A DNA stretch of 5,892 bases. Source: Lentisphaerota bacterium (GTDB taxonomy: Bacteria; Verrucomicrobiota; Kiritimatiellia; UBA8416; JAFGTH01). The notes under the pieces were generated by a model. It did not search any database. It saw nothing but the letters and a program-made list of their open reading frames with translations, and was not told the origin of the DNA. This document shows, piece after piece, positions 1 through 5,755 of the stretch. Position 1 is the stretch's first letter. Every line of letters starts with the position of its first letter. The position numbers and the translations under genes were made by a program. The stretch is taken from contig JAFGTH010000059.1 in assembly GCA_016934225.1 (NCBI GenBank), forward strand, positions 1 through 5,892, given 5' to 3'.

Positions 1-2
1 TG

Positions 3-245
3 GTGTATATCGGCCAAAAGGATTCCGCCAGGGCGGTCTCCGAACATTTGCGCAAATTCGGTCGTGCAGGAGCCATACACAGCATTGGGGATGGGCGTAT
101 CACTGGTATTGCAAGCAGAAGAAACGACAAATACACGGACTTGATTATTTTAGTTGAGCCGTCCGGAAAACCTACAGAGATGATTCACTACAGAAACGAT
201 GGCCGGCGATTCGAGATAGTTGAGAACAATTATCGGAGCGAATAG
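3..245 (+). CDS. Small hypothetical protein, possibly 5'-truncated by the window edge
   Basis: I do not recognise this protein. The frame is open to the left edge and ends in TAG at 243-245. A GTG at 3-5 could start an 80-residue product, but with only two bases upstream no ribosome binding site can be checked, and the true start may lie outside the window. The first half alternates hydrophobic and charged residues (VYIGQKDSARAVSEHL, then AGAIHSIGDG), suggesting a small alpha/beta fold. A strand-like LIILVEP follows, and the C-terminus is charged. There is no signal peptide, membrane segment, metal motif or HTH visible. The next gene begins 8 nt downstream on the same strand, so the two are probably co-transcribed and this may be an accessory protein of the histidine kinase. 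That role is inferred from spacing only. Confidence 0.6.
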   Translation: MYIGQKDSARAVSEHLRKFGRAGAIHSIGDGRITGIASRRNDKYTDLIILVEPSGKPTEMIHYRNDGRRFEIVENNYRSE

Positions 246-253
246 GCAAACTG

Positions 254-1900
254 ATGGCTGATGATGAAGACAAGATGTGTTTGTTGGGTCTACGAGTTTT
301 GCTTGTTGAGGATGACGCGGAAAGTCGTGAATTTCTTACCGTCGGCTTGGAGCTTGAGGGTATAACGGTGGTCTCCGCTGTTAATGCGGATGAAGCGATA
401 GAGGCGTTGCAGCATTCTTTTTTTGATGTAATAACGACAGACATGAAACTGCCGGGCATGGATGGACTGGGATTGCTTCGATACGTTAGAGAGAATGTAG
501 GCGAGATTCCGGTCATACTTATAACAGGTTACGGTAGTGTCGGATCCGCAGTTGATGCTCTCAAATTGGGCGCCCAGGATTATTTGTCAAAGCCTTTCAA
601 AAGCATTGATGTTTTGTTGAGCTCGATCTGGCGTGCTGTCAACACCTACAGGTTGACAATTCAAAACAAGGCTTTGCATGAAAGGCTGTTGCGTGCCGAG
701 AAATTGGAATTCCTGGCTAATCTTGCGGGAGGTGTGGCGCATGATCTCAATAATATCCTGTCCCCGATGATATGTTTATCAGACATTCTCATAGAAGAGA
801 TCAATGAACTTGGGCGGAAGAACGGATTGGATGTCGAGGAGATGATAACTGATCTGACGGTGATGAAATCTTCGGGGAAGAGGGCTGCGTCGGTTGTCAG
901 GGATTTGATGGCGTCCAGCAGAACTGGCAATCTTGAGCGAGTGTCTCTAAACATGAACGAACTTGTTTCCGCCTGGTTGTCTTCGCAAGAAGTTAAGGAA
1001 ATAGAATCTTCCCTTGAAGGATTGGAGGTAAATTTTGACAAGGGGGTTGGTCCGATGTATGTGGAGGCATCGGAGCCACATATTATGCGCGCGCTTTCCA
1101 ATCTTGCGCACAATGCATTGGAAGCCATGGATCCTGCCATCACGGAAGTTGCGACATCACAGAGAGTGTTAACGATCAGTACATTGCGGATGGAGATAAG
1201 TGAACCTTTGATCGGATATGATATCATAGAAAAAGGTTGTTACATTCGTGTTAGTGTTACAGATACCGGTATTGGCATAAATGAAGCCGATATTCCGAGA
1301 ATCTTTGAACCGTTCTTTACGTGTAAGAAAAACGTTAAAAAAAGCGGCAGCGGTCTTGGGTTGGCTGTGGTGAATAGTGTGATGCGTGACCACGACGGTT
1401 TTATAGATGTTTACAGTGTGCCCGGCCATGGTACGGTCTTTCATCTGTATTTCCCATGTTCCAGCCAAGTTGCGCTCCCGCGCGGAGATCAGCCGCTTCA
1501 ATCAAGCGGAAATGAACGCATTCTTGTGGTTGATGATGAATTGTGCCAACGGCGAGTCGCCAGTCGAATGCTGAGTGCGCTGGGCTATAAAGTAAGCCTG
1601 GTTAACGATGGGCAAGAGGCTGTAAAACTAATCAAAAAATCATGTAAAAACGGCAGGTCTGAGTATGACCTTATTGTACTGGACATGATTATGGACGAAA
1701 ACTTTGACGGACTAGACACTCTTTACGCCATTCGAGAAATATGTCCTGAACAGAAAGTTATTATAGTAAGTGGTTTCGCTCCAACAGGCAGGGTTCAAAC
1801 CGCAATTAATATGGGAGCTGGTTGGTTGCAGAAGCCCTATGAAATTGGTCGTATGTCTGTAGAGTTGAGGACGCAACTGGACTCATTGCAAGTCGTTTAA
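254..1900 (+). CDS. Hybrid sensor histidine kinase, REC-HisKA-HATPase-REC
   Basis: This 548-residue protein is a soluble two-component hybrid kinase with a receiver at each end. The N-terminal REC (about 13-128) is NtrC-like: acidic pair D20/D21, phospho-acceptor D63 in TTDMKLPGMDG, T91, and K113 in SKPF. A helical, probably coiled-coil linker (about 128-155) leads to the dimerisation/phosphotransfer helix, with phospho-acceptor H163 in GGVAHDLNNIL. D164 and N167 match the H-E/D-x-x-N pattern linked to phosphatase activity. The ATPase domain has N box N287 (LAHNALEAM), G1 box DTGIG at 337-341, F box FEPFF at 351-355, and G2 box GSGLG at 365-369. The C-terminal REC (about 421-545) has D427/D428, D477, S506 and K527. 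No PAS, GAF, HAMP or membrane segment is present, so input probably comes through the N-terminal receiver. The ATG at 254 has only a weak AGG at 244-246 ahead of it; M8 (ATG at 275) is an alternative start. Confidence 0.96.
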   Translation: MADDEDKMCLLGLRVLLVEDDAESREFLTVGLELEGITVVSAVNADEAIEALQHSFFDVITTDMKLPGMDGLGLLRYVRENVGEIPVILITGYGSVGSAVDALKLGAQDYLSKPFKSIDVLLSSIWRAVNTYRLTIQNKALHERLLRAEKLEFLANLAGGVAHDLNNILSPMICLSDILIEEINELGRKNGLDVEEMITDLTVMKSSGKRAASVVRDLMASSRTGNLERVSLNMNELVSAWLSSQEVKEIESSLEGLEVNFDKGVGPMYVEASEPHIMRALSNLAHNALEAMDPAITEVATSQRVLTISTLRMEISEPLIGYDIIEKGCYIRVSVTDTGIGINEADIPRIFEPFFTCKKNVKKSGSGLGLAVVNSVMRDHDGFIDVYSVPGHGTVFHLYFPCSSQVALPRGDQPLQSSGNERILVVDDELCQRRVASRMLSALGYKVSLVNDGQEAVKLIKKSCKNGRSEYDLIVLDMIMDENFDGLDTLYAIREICPEQKVIIVSGFAPTGRVQTAINMGAGWLQKPYEIGRMSVELRTQLDSLQVV

Positions 1901-2290
1901 CTCTAACCGCGTGCTTGCTTGGGAAACGTACATTGCAAGCATGTCGTTACAGCATCTTAACGATTCAATAAGTTGATGTAATATTGTTGACAGCGCGTCA
2001 GGGACATCTTTAAGCATGGTTTCAAGTTGCGCCCGCGTAATCACTTCGACCAGAACACGATCTTGAGCCGTTACCGTAGCAGATCGGGGTACATCGTCTA
2101 TCAATCCCATTTCTCCCACTATTTCACCCTCGGCGCGAGTGCCCAGGGCGGTTTTCGTGCCGTCGCTATCCTCATGCCAGACAGTTACGTATCCGCTCTT
2201 GATTATATACGCTTCAGTAGCCGGTTCGCCTTCTTTGAATAAGTTATTGCCCCGTTCAAAAATTTTTGTCTCGAGCTTTGGATCAGACAT
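1883..2290 (-). CDS. Stand-alone cyclic-nucleotide-binding domain protein (CRP/PKA-R type fold)
   Basis: This 135-residue protein consists almost entirely of one cNMP-binding beta-barrel and its C-terminal helices. The barrel opens with FERGNNLFKEGEPATEAYIIKSG (about 11-33), typical of the family. The phosphate-binding cassette is at about 55-75 (GEIVGEMGLIDDVPRSATV): G59 and E60 correspond to the residues that contact the ribose, and R69-S70 to those that hold the cyclic phosphate. The cassette spacing is closer to PKA regulatory subunits than to E. coli CRP. Helices follow (about 88-120). There is no CRP-type HTH or other output domain, so it should act by protein-protein contact, perhaps as a cNMP-sensing regulatory partner. 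The ATG at 2288-2290 has a good ribosome binding site. The gene is divergent from the Ser/Thr kinase, and its last 18 nt overlap the end of the histidine kinase gene. Which nucleotide it binds, if any, cannot be told from sequence. Confidence 0.93.
   Translation of the reverse strand: MSDPKLETKIFERGNNLFKEGEPATEAYIIKSGYVTVWHEDSDGTKTALGTRAEGEIVGEMGLIDDVPRSATVTAQDRVLVEVITRAQLETMLKDVPDALSTILHQLIESLRCCNDMLAMYVSQASTRLELNDLQ
1910..1943. repeat. Inverted repeat just past the histidine kinase stop codon
   Basis: CGTGCTTGC (1910-1918) pairs with GCAAGCATG (1935-1943) through nine positions, one of them a G-T wobble, around a 16-nt loop. It begins 10 nt after the histidine kinase stop, inside the 3' coding end of the cNMP-binding gene. 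It has no T-run, so it is not a classic intrinsic terminator, but it could stabilise the 3' end of the kinase mRNA or be a by-product of coding sequence. Confidence 0.3.
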
Positions 2291-2297
2291 TAACTGT

Positions 2298-2303
2298 CTC
2301 CTT
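2298..2303 (-). promoter_or_regulatory. Ribosome binding site of the cNMP-binding protein gene
   Basis: Read on the minus strand this is AAGGAG, seven bases before the ATG at 2288-2290. It is the better of the two clear Shine-Dalgarno sequences in the window and supports that start. Confidence 0.8.
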
Positions 2304-2358
2304 GTATTGCCGGGGTAACAATATCAGATTAATACATTCGACGTAAAGGCGGATTGAT

Positions 2359-2390
2359 GGAACGCATGGAGAAAACAGCCTATGCTTTCC
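2359..2390. repeat. Imperfect inverted repeat (hairpin-forming)
   Basis: GGAACGCAT at 2359-2367 pairs with ATGCTTTCC at 2382-2390 with one mismatch. Inside that, G2368-T2381 (wobble) and G2369-C2380 extend the stem to about 11 positions around a 10-nt loop. There is no T-run on either side, so it does not look like an intrinsic terminator. It lies about 70 nt upstream of the cNMP-binding gene start and could be an operator or a leader hairpin, or could be chance. Confidence 0.35.
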
Positions 2391-2503
2391 TACCAGAATG
2401 GCTATTTTATTATCGGGTGATAAGTTCTGTTCGGGAGCATAATCGGTAAACATATTGCGTATAATTGTTTAAAAAGAAAGCCCTATATGATTGGTCAGGA
2501 TGT

Positions 2504-2529
2504 AAAACCTTGATCGTCAAGTTCGTTTT
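2504..2529. repeat. Bulged inverted repeat upstream of the Ser/Thr kinase gene
   Basis: CTTGA (2509-2513) and TCAAG (2517-2521) form a perfect 5-bp stem around a TCG loop. AAAAC (2504-2508) and GTTTT (2525-2529) add five more pairs across a 3-nt bulge (TTC, 2522-2524). It lies about 90 nt before the kinase ATG. The stem is AT-rich, which argues against a terminator; an operator half-site arrangement is possible. Confidence 0.3.
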
Positions 2530-2580
2530 GGAATAAGTTGCACTTGTCTGAAACAGATTAAAAAGCGTTTGCTATGGTGC

Positions 2581-2608
2581 TTGCGTTGACTATTCAAAAA
2601 GATAGAAT
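2581..2608 (+). promoter_or_regulatory. Candidate promoter of the Ser/Thr kinase gene
   Basis: TTGCGT at 2581-2586 and TAGAAT at 2603-2608, 16 nt apart, resemble sigma70-type -35 and -10 elements. Transcription would begin around 2615-2617, directly at the ATG at 2618, giving a leaderless or nearly leaderless mRNA. An alternative -35, TTGACT at 2586-2591, has only a poor -10 (CACTAT at 2610-2615). No ribosome binding site precedes the ATG, which agrees with leaderless initiation. Confidence 0.35.
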
Positions 2609-2617
2609 GCACTATTC

Positions 2618-3853
2618 ATGAACAAAGGCGACACATACACAATCAAGGTAGAACCGGCGGGTGGCGACAAATTGGCAAAGACTGTCGTTAAACGTACGGA
2701 TGATCGGATTGTGTTGTCTCAAAACGCCGGAATGACTCTGAATGAGCTTAAACGGAGTTATGAAACTATTTTAAAAGCGCAGGCGATTTATTATCCGGTG
2801 GCATTTCAGTTTTTGCGAGAATTGGGTGCAGGGCGTCAGGGAAAAGTATTCCTCGGATTGAGGCAAGGCGCTCGCGGCTGTATTACCGAGCATGCCATAA
2901 AGTTGTACGATCCGTCGTTATACAGAAGTCCGGAGGAGTATTGGACGGATATGGGTCGTATCGCTTCGCAGATTTCGCAATTGCAGCGTGTTCAGAGTCC
3001 AAATCTTGTTACTAGACATTCGTACGAAGAAACATACGGAATAGGATACATTCAGATGGAGGCTATAGACGGCATGGATTTGACGCGTCTCATGACAATG
3101 GATCACCTCCAGATCGCCAGAGCAAAGAGTACTGATAAAGAATGGCAGACTTTCACTGAGACATTATTTTTTCTGCGAAGGAATAGAGCGGCTCTAAGAC
3201 CCGGGTTGGTTGTTTACATTCTCAGAAGTATATTACGCGGATTAGAGACATTGCATGCTGCGAATTTTCTTCATTATGACATTAAACCCGGGAATATAAT
3301 GATAGACCGACTGGGATATGTGAAAATTGTTGATTTTGGTCGAGCGGTTCTGGCGGGCGAAAAGTTGACGTTTCTTCTCGGATCGCCGTTGTACATGGCA
3401 CCCGAGACTCATCGCCGGGAAATAGCCAGTATACAGGCGGATTTCTACAGCGTCGGCTTGGTAGGAATTGAGATGCTGCGAGGCAGAAGCCTTACAAAAT
3501 CGCATGACATAGACGAAGAAACGTTATTACGAATGAAAATGAAGTTGCCGGAGCGCCTTCACAGGATTCTTCCTGGCTATGTTCAAAAGAACGATTATTT
3601 AGTATCAATTTTAGGCCGCTTCATTGATCCTGAACCGGGAAACAGACATCATACGGCCAAGGATGCGGAGGCAGGTGATAAGGGGCTCAGGATAGTGGAT
3701 AAGCAATTTGCTCAAGCAGGGGTTGAGACTGAGTATTCAAGAATTTTATCGGACTATCTCGCGAAATTGGTTGATACCAAAACGAGCCGAATAGAGATGC
3801 CACGTGTTCGTTCATACAGTTCGGATGTGACTAACGTTGTGCGCAGCATTTGA
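2618..3853 (+). CDS. Soluble Hanks-type Ser/Thr protein kinase
   Basis: This 411-residue protein should transfer ATP phosphate to Ser/Thr of cytoplasmic proteins. The kinase domain spans about 64-345. It shows a glycine loop LGAGRQGKV (69-77), the ATP-anchoring Lys K95 (AIK), catalytic loop HYDIKPGN with D221, K223 and N226, DFG at 239-241, and APE at 261-263. It also has the helix-F Asp D275 (DFYSVG) and the late conserved Arg R343. The usual HRD arginine is Y220, and the activation segment carries GS (255-256) where bacterial kinases often have GT. By motif spacing the helix-C glutamate falls near Q118, so it may be missing; this is a hand alignment. About 65 unassigned residues precede the domain and about 65 follow it. 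There is no membrane segment or PASTA repeat, unlike PknB. The ATG at 2618 has no clear ribosome binding site; M39 (ATG at 2732) is a less likely start. The next reading frames overlap or abut its stop, suggesting one transcript. Confidence 0.95.
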   Translation: MNKGDTYTIKVEPAGGDKLAKTVVKRTDDRIVLSQNAGMTLNELKRSYETILKAQAIYYPVAFQFLRELGAGRQGKVFLGLRQGARGCITEHAIKLYDPSLYRSPEEYWTDMGRIASQISQLQRVQSPNLVTRHSYEETYGIGYIQMEAIDGMDLTRLMTMDHLQIARAKSTDKEWQTFTETLFFLRRNRAALRPGLVVYILRSILRGLETLHAANFLHYDIKPGNIMIDRLGYVKIVDFGRAVLAGEKLTFLLGSPLYMAPETHRREIASIQADFYSVGLVGIEMLRGRSLTKSHDIDEETLLRMKMKLPERLHRILPGYVQKNDYLVSILGRFIDPEPGNRHHTAKDAEAGDKGLRIVDKQFAQAGVETEYSRILSDYLAKLVDTKTSRIEMPRVRSYSSDVTNVVRSI

Positions 3854-4023
3854 ATAGAAAGCGGTTTTATGTGACGCGATATGAATGGCGGATTGATGCC
3901 GGTAATAGAAAATACGAGCAAAGAGATGAACGGTTGGCACAGAAAAATTCGGAAACCATGTGCTTGATCTTTGCAATAGGGCGTGACAGAATGACAAAAG
4001 AAAATTGGGTGTGCTTGGAATGA
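3850..4023 (+). CDS. Possible small protein bridging the kinase and receiver genes (57 aa; tentative)
   Basis: The stretch between the kinase and the response regulator is fully open in one frame. A TTG at 3850-3852 overlaps the kinase stop (TGA at 3851-3853). The frame ends in TGA at 4021-4023, which overlaps the ATG of the response regulator at 4020 (ATGA), an arrangement typical of translational coupling. A GTG start at 3871 would give 50 residues and has a weak purine-rich AAAGCGG before it. The product would be basic and charged (RYEWRIDAG, then KYEQRDERLAQK), with one short hydrophobic patch, CLIFAIG, and no recognised domain. An open frame of this length can occur by chance, and minus-strand frames are also open here, so this is a candidate only. 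It could instead be untranslated leader. Confidence 0.35.
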   Translation: MNRKRFYVTRYEWRIDAGNRKYEQRDERLAQKNSETMCLIFAIGRDRMTKENWVCLE

Positions 4024-4454
4024 CAAGTCAGAATGACAGTTCAAACCGCGACAGCGAGACTATTGTTCCTTGTTCGAAAGGGCGGTTGTTGATCGTGGAT
4101 GACGAACCTGGAATACGAAATGTCTTCGGACATATTTTGTCGAACGGCTTGCCAAATTGTCTGATAGAACTGGCTGTTAATGGAGCGGAAGCTGTTGCGG
4201 CATTCAGCGCTGTTCATCATGCTCTCATTCTGATGGACTTGCACATGCCGGTTATGGATGGTGAGACGGCTTTTTACAAAATTAGAGATTTTTGCGCAGA
4301 ACAAAAGTGGGAAATGCCTGCTGTTGTGTTCTGCACAGGATACGACCCTTCTTTGAATCTTCGAAAGATTGTCTCCAGCAGTGAGTCTCACTATCTGCTT
4401 CGCAAGCCGGTCGCTAATGATGTTCTGATAGAAATTTTACGCGCAAGGCTCTAA
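4020..4454 (+). CDS. Single-domain response regulator (REC only)
   Basis: From the ATG at 4020 this is a 144-residue CheY-like receiver with a polar leader of about 20 residues and no output domain. Numbered from that ATG, the acidic pair is D27/D28 (LLIVDDEPG), the phospho-acceptor D73 (ILMDLHMPVMDG), the switch Thr T106 (FCTGY), and the conserved Lys K129 (LLRKPV). It should accept phosphate from a histidine kinase, possibly the hybrid kinase at 254-1900, and signal by protein contact or act as a phosphorelay intermediate. TTG at 4005 and GTG at 4011 are in-frame alternative starts. The ATG is preferred because the TGA of the upstream open frame overlaps it (ATGA); no strong ribosome binding site exists for any of the three. 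Co-transcription with the Ser/Thr kinase is likely, so it may also be a substrate or effector of that kinase, but this is inference. Its 3' end overlaps rhaA by 4 nt. Confidence 0.93.
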   Translation: MTSQNDSSNRDSETIVPCSKGRLLIVDDEPGIRNVFGHILSNGLPNCLIELAVNGAEAVAAFSAVHHALILMDLHMPVMDGETAFYKIRDFCAEQKWEMPAVVFCTGYDPSLNLRKIVSSSESHYLLRKPVANDVLIEILRARL

Positions 4455-5713
4455 GTTCTTTTGGCTAATACTGCGTGCTCGTAGTTTTTAACCTCGGCGA
4501 CCCATTTCATTCCGACCGGGACATTGTGTTGCTCACAATAGTAGTCCCAAATGGCGGCTGACGGCAGATTTTTTGTCTCTTCCAGAAGGGCCAATCGGGC
4601 AGTAAAATCGCCTGTTGCTTCATAGTCTCGAAGGCGTTGCGCCGGTTCGATCATTGCCAGCAGAAGCGCTTTTATCATACTCCGCGTGCCGATGGTCCAT
4701 GCCGCTACGCGGTTAATGCTGGCATCAAAGAAATCCAGCCCAATATGAGTTCGCTTCAGAAAATTCCCCCGTACAAGTTCTTCCGCAATAGCTTTCAGCT
4801 CGTCCGATAATATCACCACATGATCACTGTCCCATCGCACCCCTCGACTGACATGAAGCAGGATTTCGTCCAAGAATGTGAGAACAGAGGATATTTTATC
4901 GGCAATACTTTCCGTTGGATGGAAATGTCCTGTGTCGAGGCACAGGAGTTTGTTGTGTTTAAGCGTGTAACCCATGTAAAATTCATGCGATCCCACCACA
5001 TAACTTTCCGAACCTATGCCAAAGAGCTTGCTTTCAACGGCATCCAGGTTGTATTCAGGACGGATTGTCTCGGTAAATACTTCATCCAATGCCTGTTTGA
5101 GTCGTTCGCGCGGTCCCTTGCGATCAATAGGGATATCCTTGTAACCGTCTGGTATCCAGATATTTGTTACGCAAGGCGAACCGAGCGTTTTGCCGGCCGC
5201 TTCTCCGATTTTTCGACATGCAATGCAGTGTTCAATCCAAAAATTGCGTATTCCGCTGTCTGCATGGCTTAAAGTAAATCCGTCAGCCGCTTTGGGATGC
5301 GAAAAACAACTTGGATTGAAGTCCAAACCGGAGCAATTTTCCTTTGTCCAGTCAATCCATGAGGCGAAATGTTCCGGAAGAAGTTTGTTGCGTTCGATCT
5401 TTTTACCGTGGGTTTCCGCATACATGGAATGAAGGTTAAGACGATGTTTCCCGGGTATCATATCGAGAGTCTTGCGCAGATCGGATCGCAATTCGTCAGC
5501 CGTCCGGGCTTTGCCGGGGTAGTTGCCGGTGGCTTGAATGCCGCCACCGGTCAAGACGGCATCCGGCGACTCGAATCCGCCTAGATCGTCACCCTGCCAG
5601 CAATGCAGAGAAATGCTCACTTCGGATAGGGCTTGAATAGCCTTATCGGTATCTACTCCAAATTCTGCGTAACGTTCTTTTGCCAAGCGGTATGCCTTTT
5701 CAACGTTTCCCAT
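4451..5713 (-). CDS. rhaA: L-rhamnose isomerase (EC 5.3.1.14)
   Basis: This enzyme interconverts L-rhamnose and L-rhamnulose, the first step of the cytoplasmic phosphorylating rhamnose pathway. The 420 residues match the E. coli enzyme (419) closely along the whole length from memory, notably VESKLFGIG, GSHEFYMGY, HVSRGVRWDSDHVV and HIGLDFFDASIN. Residues corresponding to the metal ligands are all present: E227, D260, H287 and D327 for the structural site, and H263, D295 and D297 for the catalytic site, a constant offset of 7 from E. coli numbering. The enzyme should therefore be active and metal-dependent (Mn/Zn/Co type). The ATG at 5711-5713 is preceded by a good ribosome binding site. No rhamnulokinase, aldolase, lactaldehyde reductase or rhamnose regulator is in this window; the rest of the pathway may lie beyond the edge. 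It converges on the response regulator gene with a 4-nt overlap, leaving no room for a separate terminator. Confidence 0.98.
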   Translation of the reverse strand: MGNVEKAYRLAKERYAEFGVDTDKAIQALSEVSISLHCWQGDDLGGFESPDAVLTGGGIQATGNYPGKARTADELRSDLRKTLDMIPGKHRLNLHSMYAETHGKKIERNKLLPEHFASWIDWTKENCSGLDFNPSCFSHPKAADGFTLSHADSGIRNFWIEHCIACRKIGEAAGKTLGSPCVTNIWIPDGYKDIPIDRKGPRERLKQALDEVFTETIRPEYNLDAVESKLFGIGSESYVVGSHEFYMGYTLKHNKLLCLDTGHFHPTESIADKISSVLTFLDEILLHVSRGVRWDSDHVVILSDELKAIAEELVRGNFLKRTHIGLDFFDASINRVAAWTIGTRSMIKALLLAMIEPAQRLRDYEATGDFTARLALLEETKNLPSAAIWDYYCEQHNVPVGMKWVAEVKNYEHAVLAKRT

Positions 5714-5718
5714 TGCGT

Positions 5719-5724
5719 TCTCCT
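5719..5724 (-). promoter_or_regulatory. Ribosome binding site of rhaA
   Basis: Read on the minus strand this is AGGAGA, five bases before the ATG at 5711-5713. It is a strong Shine-Dalgarno match and fixes the rhaA start. Confidence 0.85.
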
Positions 5725-5727
5725 ATG

Positions 5728-5755
5728 TGTATAATTTTCATACGTATTATGACAA
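5728..5755 (-). promoter_or_regulatory. Candidate rhaA promoter with overlapping palindrome
   Basis: On the minus strand, TTGTCA (5750-5755) and TATACA (5728-5733) are spaced by 16 nt, as in a sigma70-type promoter. Within the spacer lies a palindrome, TCATA-N5-TATGA (5738-5752), centred near ATACGTAT, a plausible operator placed to block transcription. One caution: the predicted start near 5721 would fall inside the ribosome binding site, so the true promoter may lie further upstream in this AT-rich tract. Confidence 0.4.

Larger units (their letters stand above)
2304..2606. other. Divergent intergenic region between the cNMP-binding and Ser/Thr kinase genes
   Basis: I see no protein-coding gene or tRNA in this stretch. 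It must contain the promoters of both divergent genes, but no strong consensus promoter stands out for the minus-strand gene; TTTACG (2342-2347 complement) with GATATT 16 nt downstream is the best weak match. Several inverted repeats occur and are listed separately. A small RNA or an operator cluster is possible, but the sequence alone does not show either. Confidence 0.5.

Noticed and set aside
653..658. TTGACA, a perfect -35 hexamer, inside the hybrid kinase gene
   Set aside because: No -10 element follows at suitable spacing, and it lies within conserved coding sequence, so it is taken as chance.
661..1227. 188-residue open frame on the minus strand inside the hybrid kinase gene
   Set aside because: It lies entirely antisense to well-defined kinase motifs, has low-complexity Ser/Ile-rich content and no family resemblance.
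2410..2423. TTATC-GGGT-GATAA as a terminator hairpin
   Set aside because: The stem is only 5 bp, AT-rich and lacks a T-run. It is mentioned only as part of the intergenic repeat cluster.
2348..3898. The 12-mer GGCGGATTGATG occurs at 2348-2359 and 3887-3898
   Set aside because: About one repeated 12-mer is expected by chance in a window this size, and the surrounding bases do not match.
3754..4044. Minus-strand open frame across the kinase-receiver junction
   Set aside because: It overlaps the kinase 3' end and the receiver start antisense, and the Cys/His/Phe-rich product has no recognisable family. It does show that stop codons are sparse here, which weakens the case for the plus-strand small frame.
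4820..5272. 150-residue plus-strand open frame opposite rhaA
   Set aside because: It is a shadow of the strongly conserved rhaA reading frame, with no domain and no ribosome binding site.
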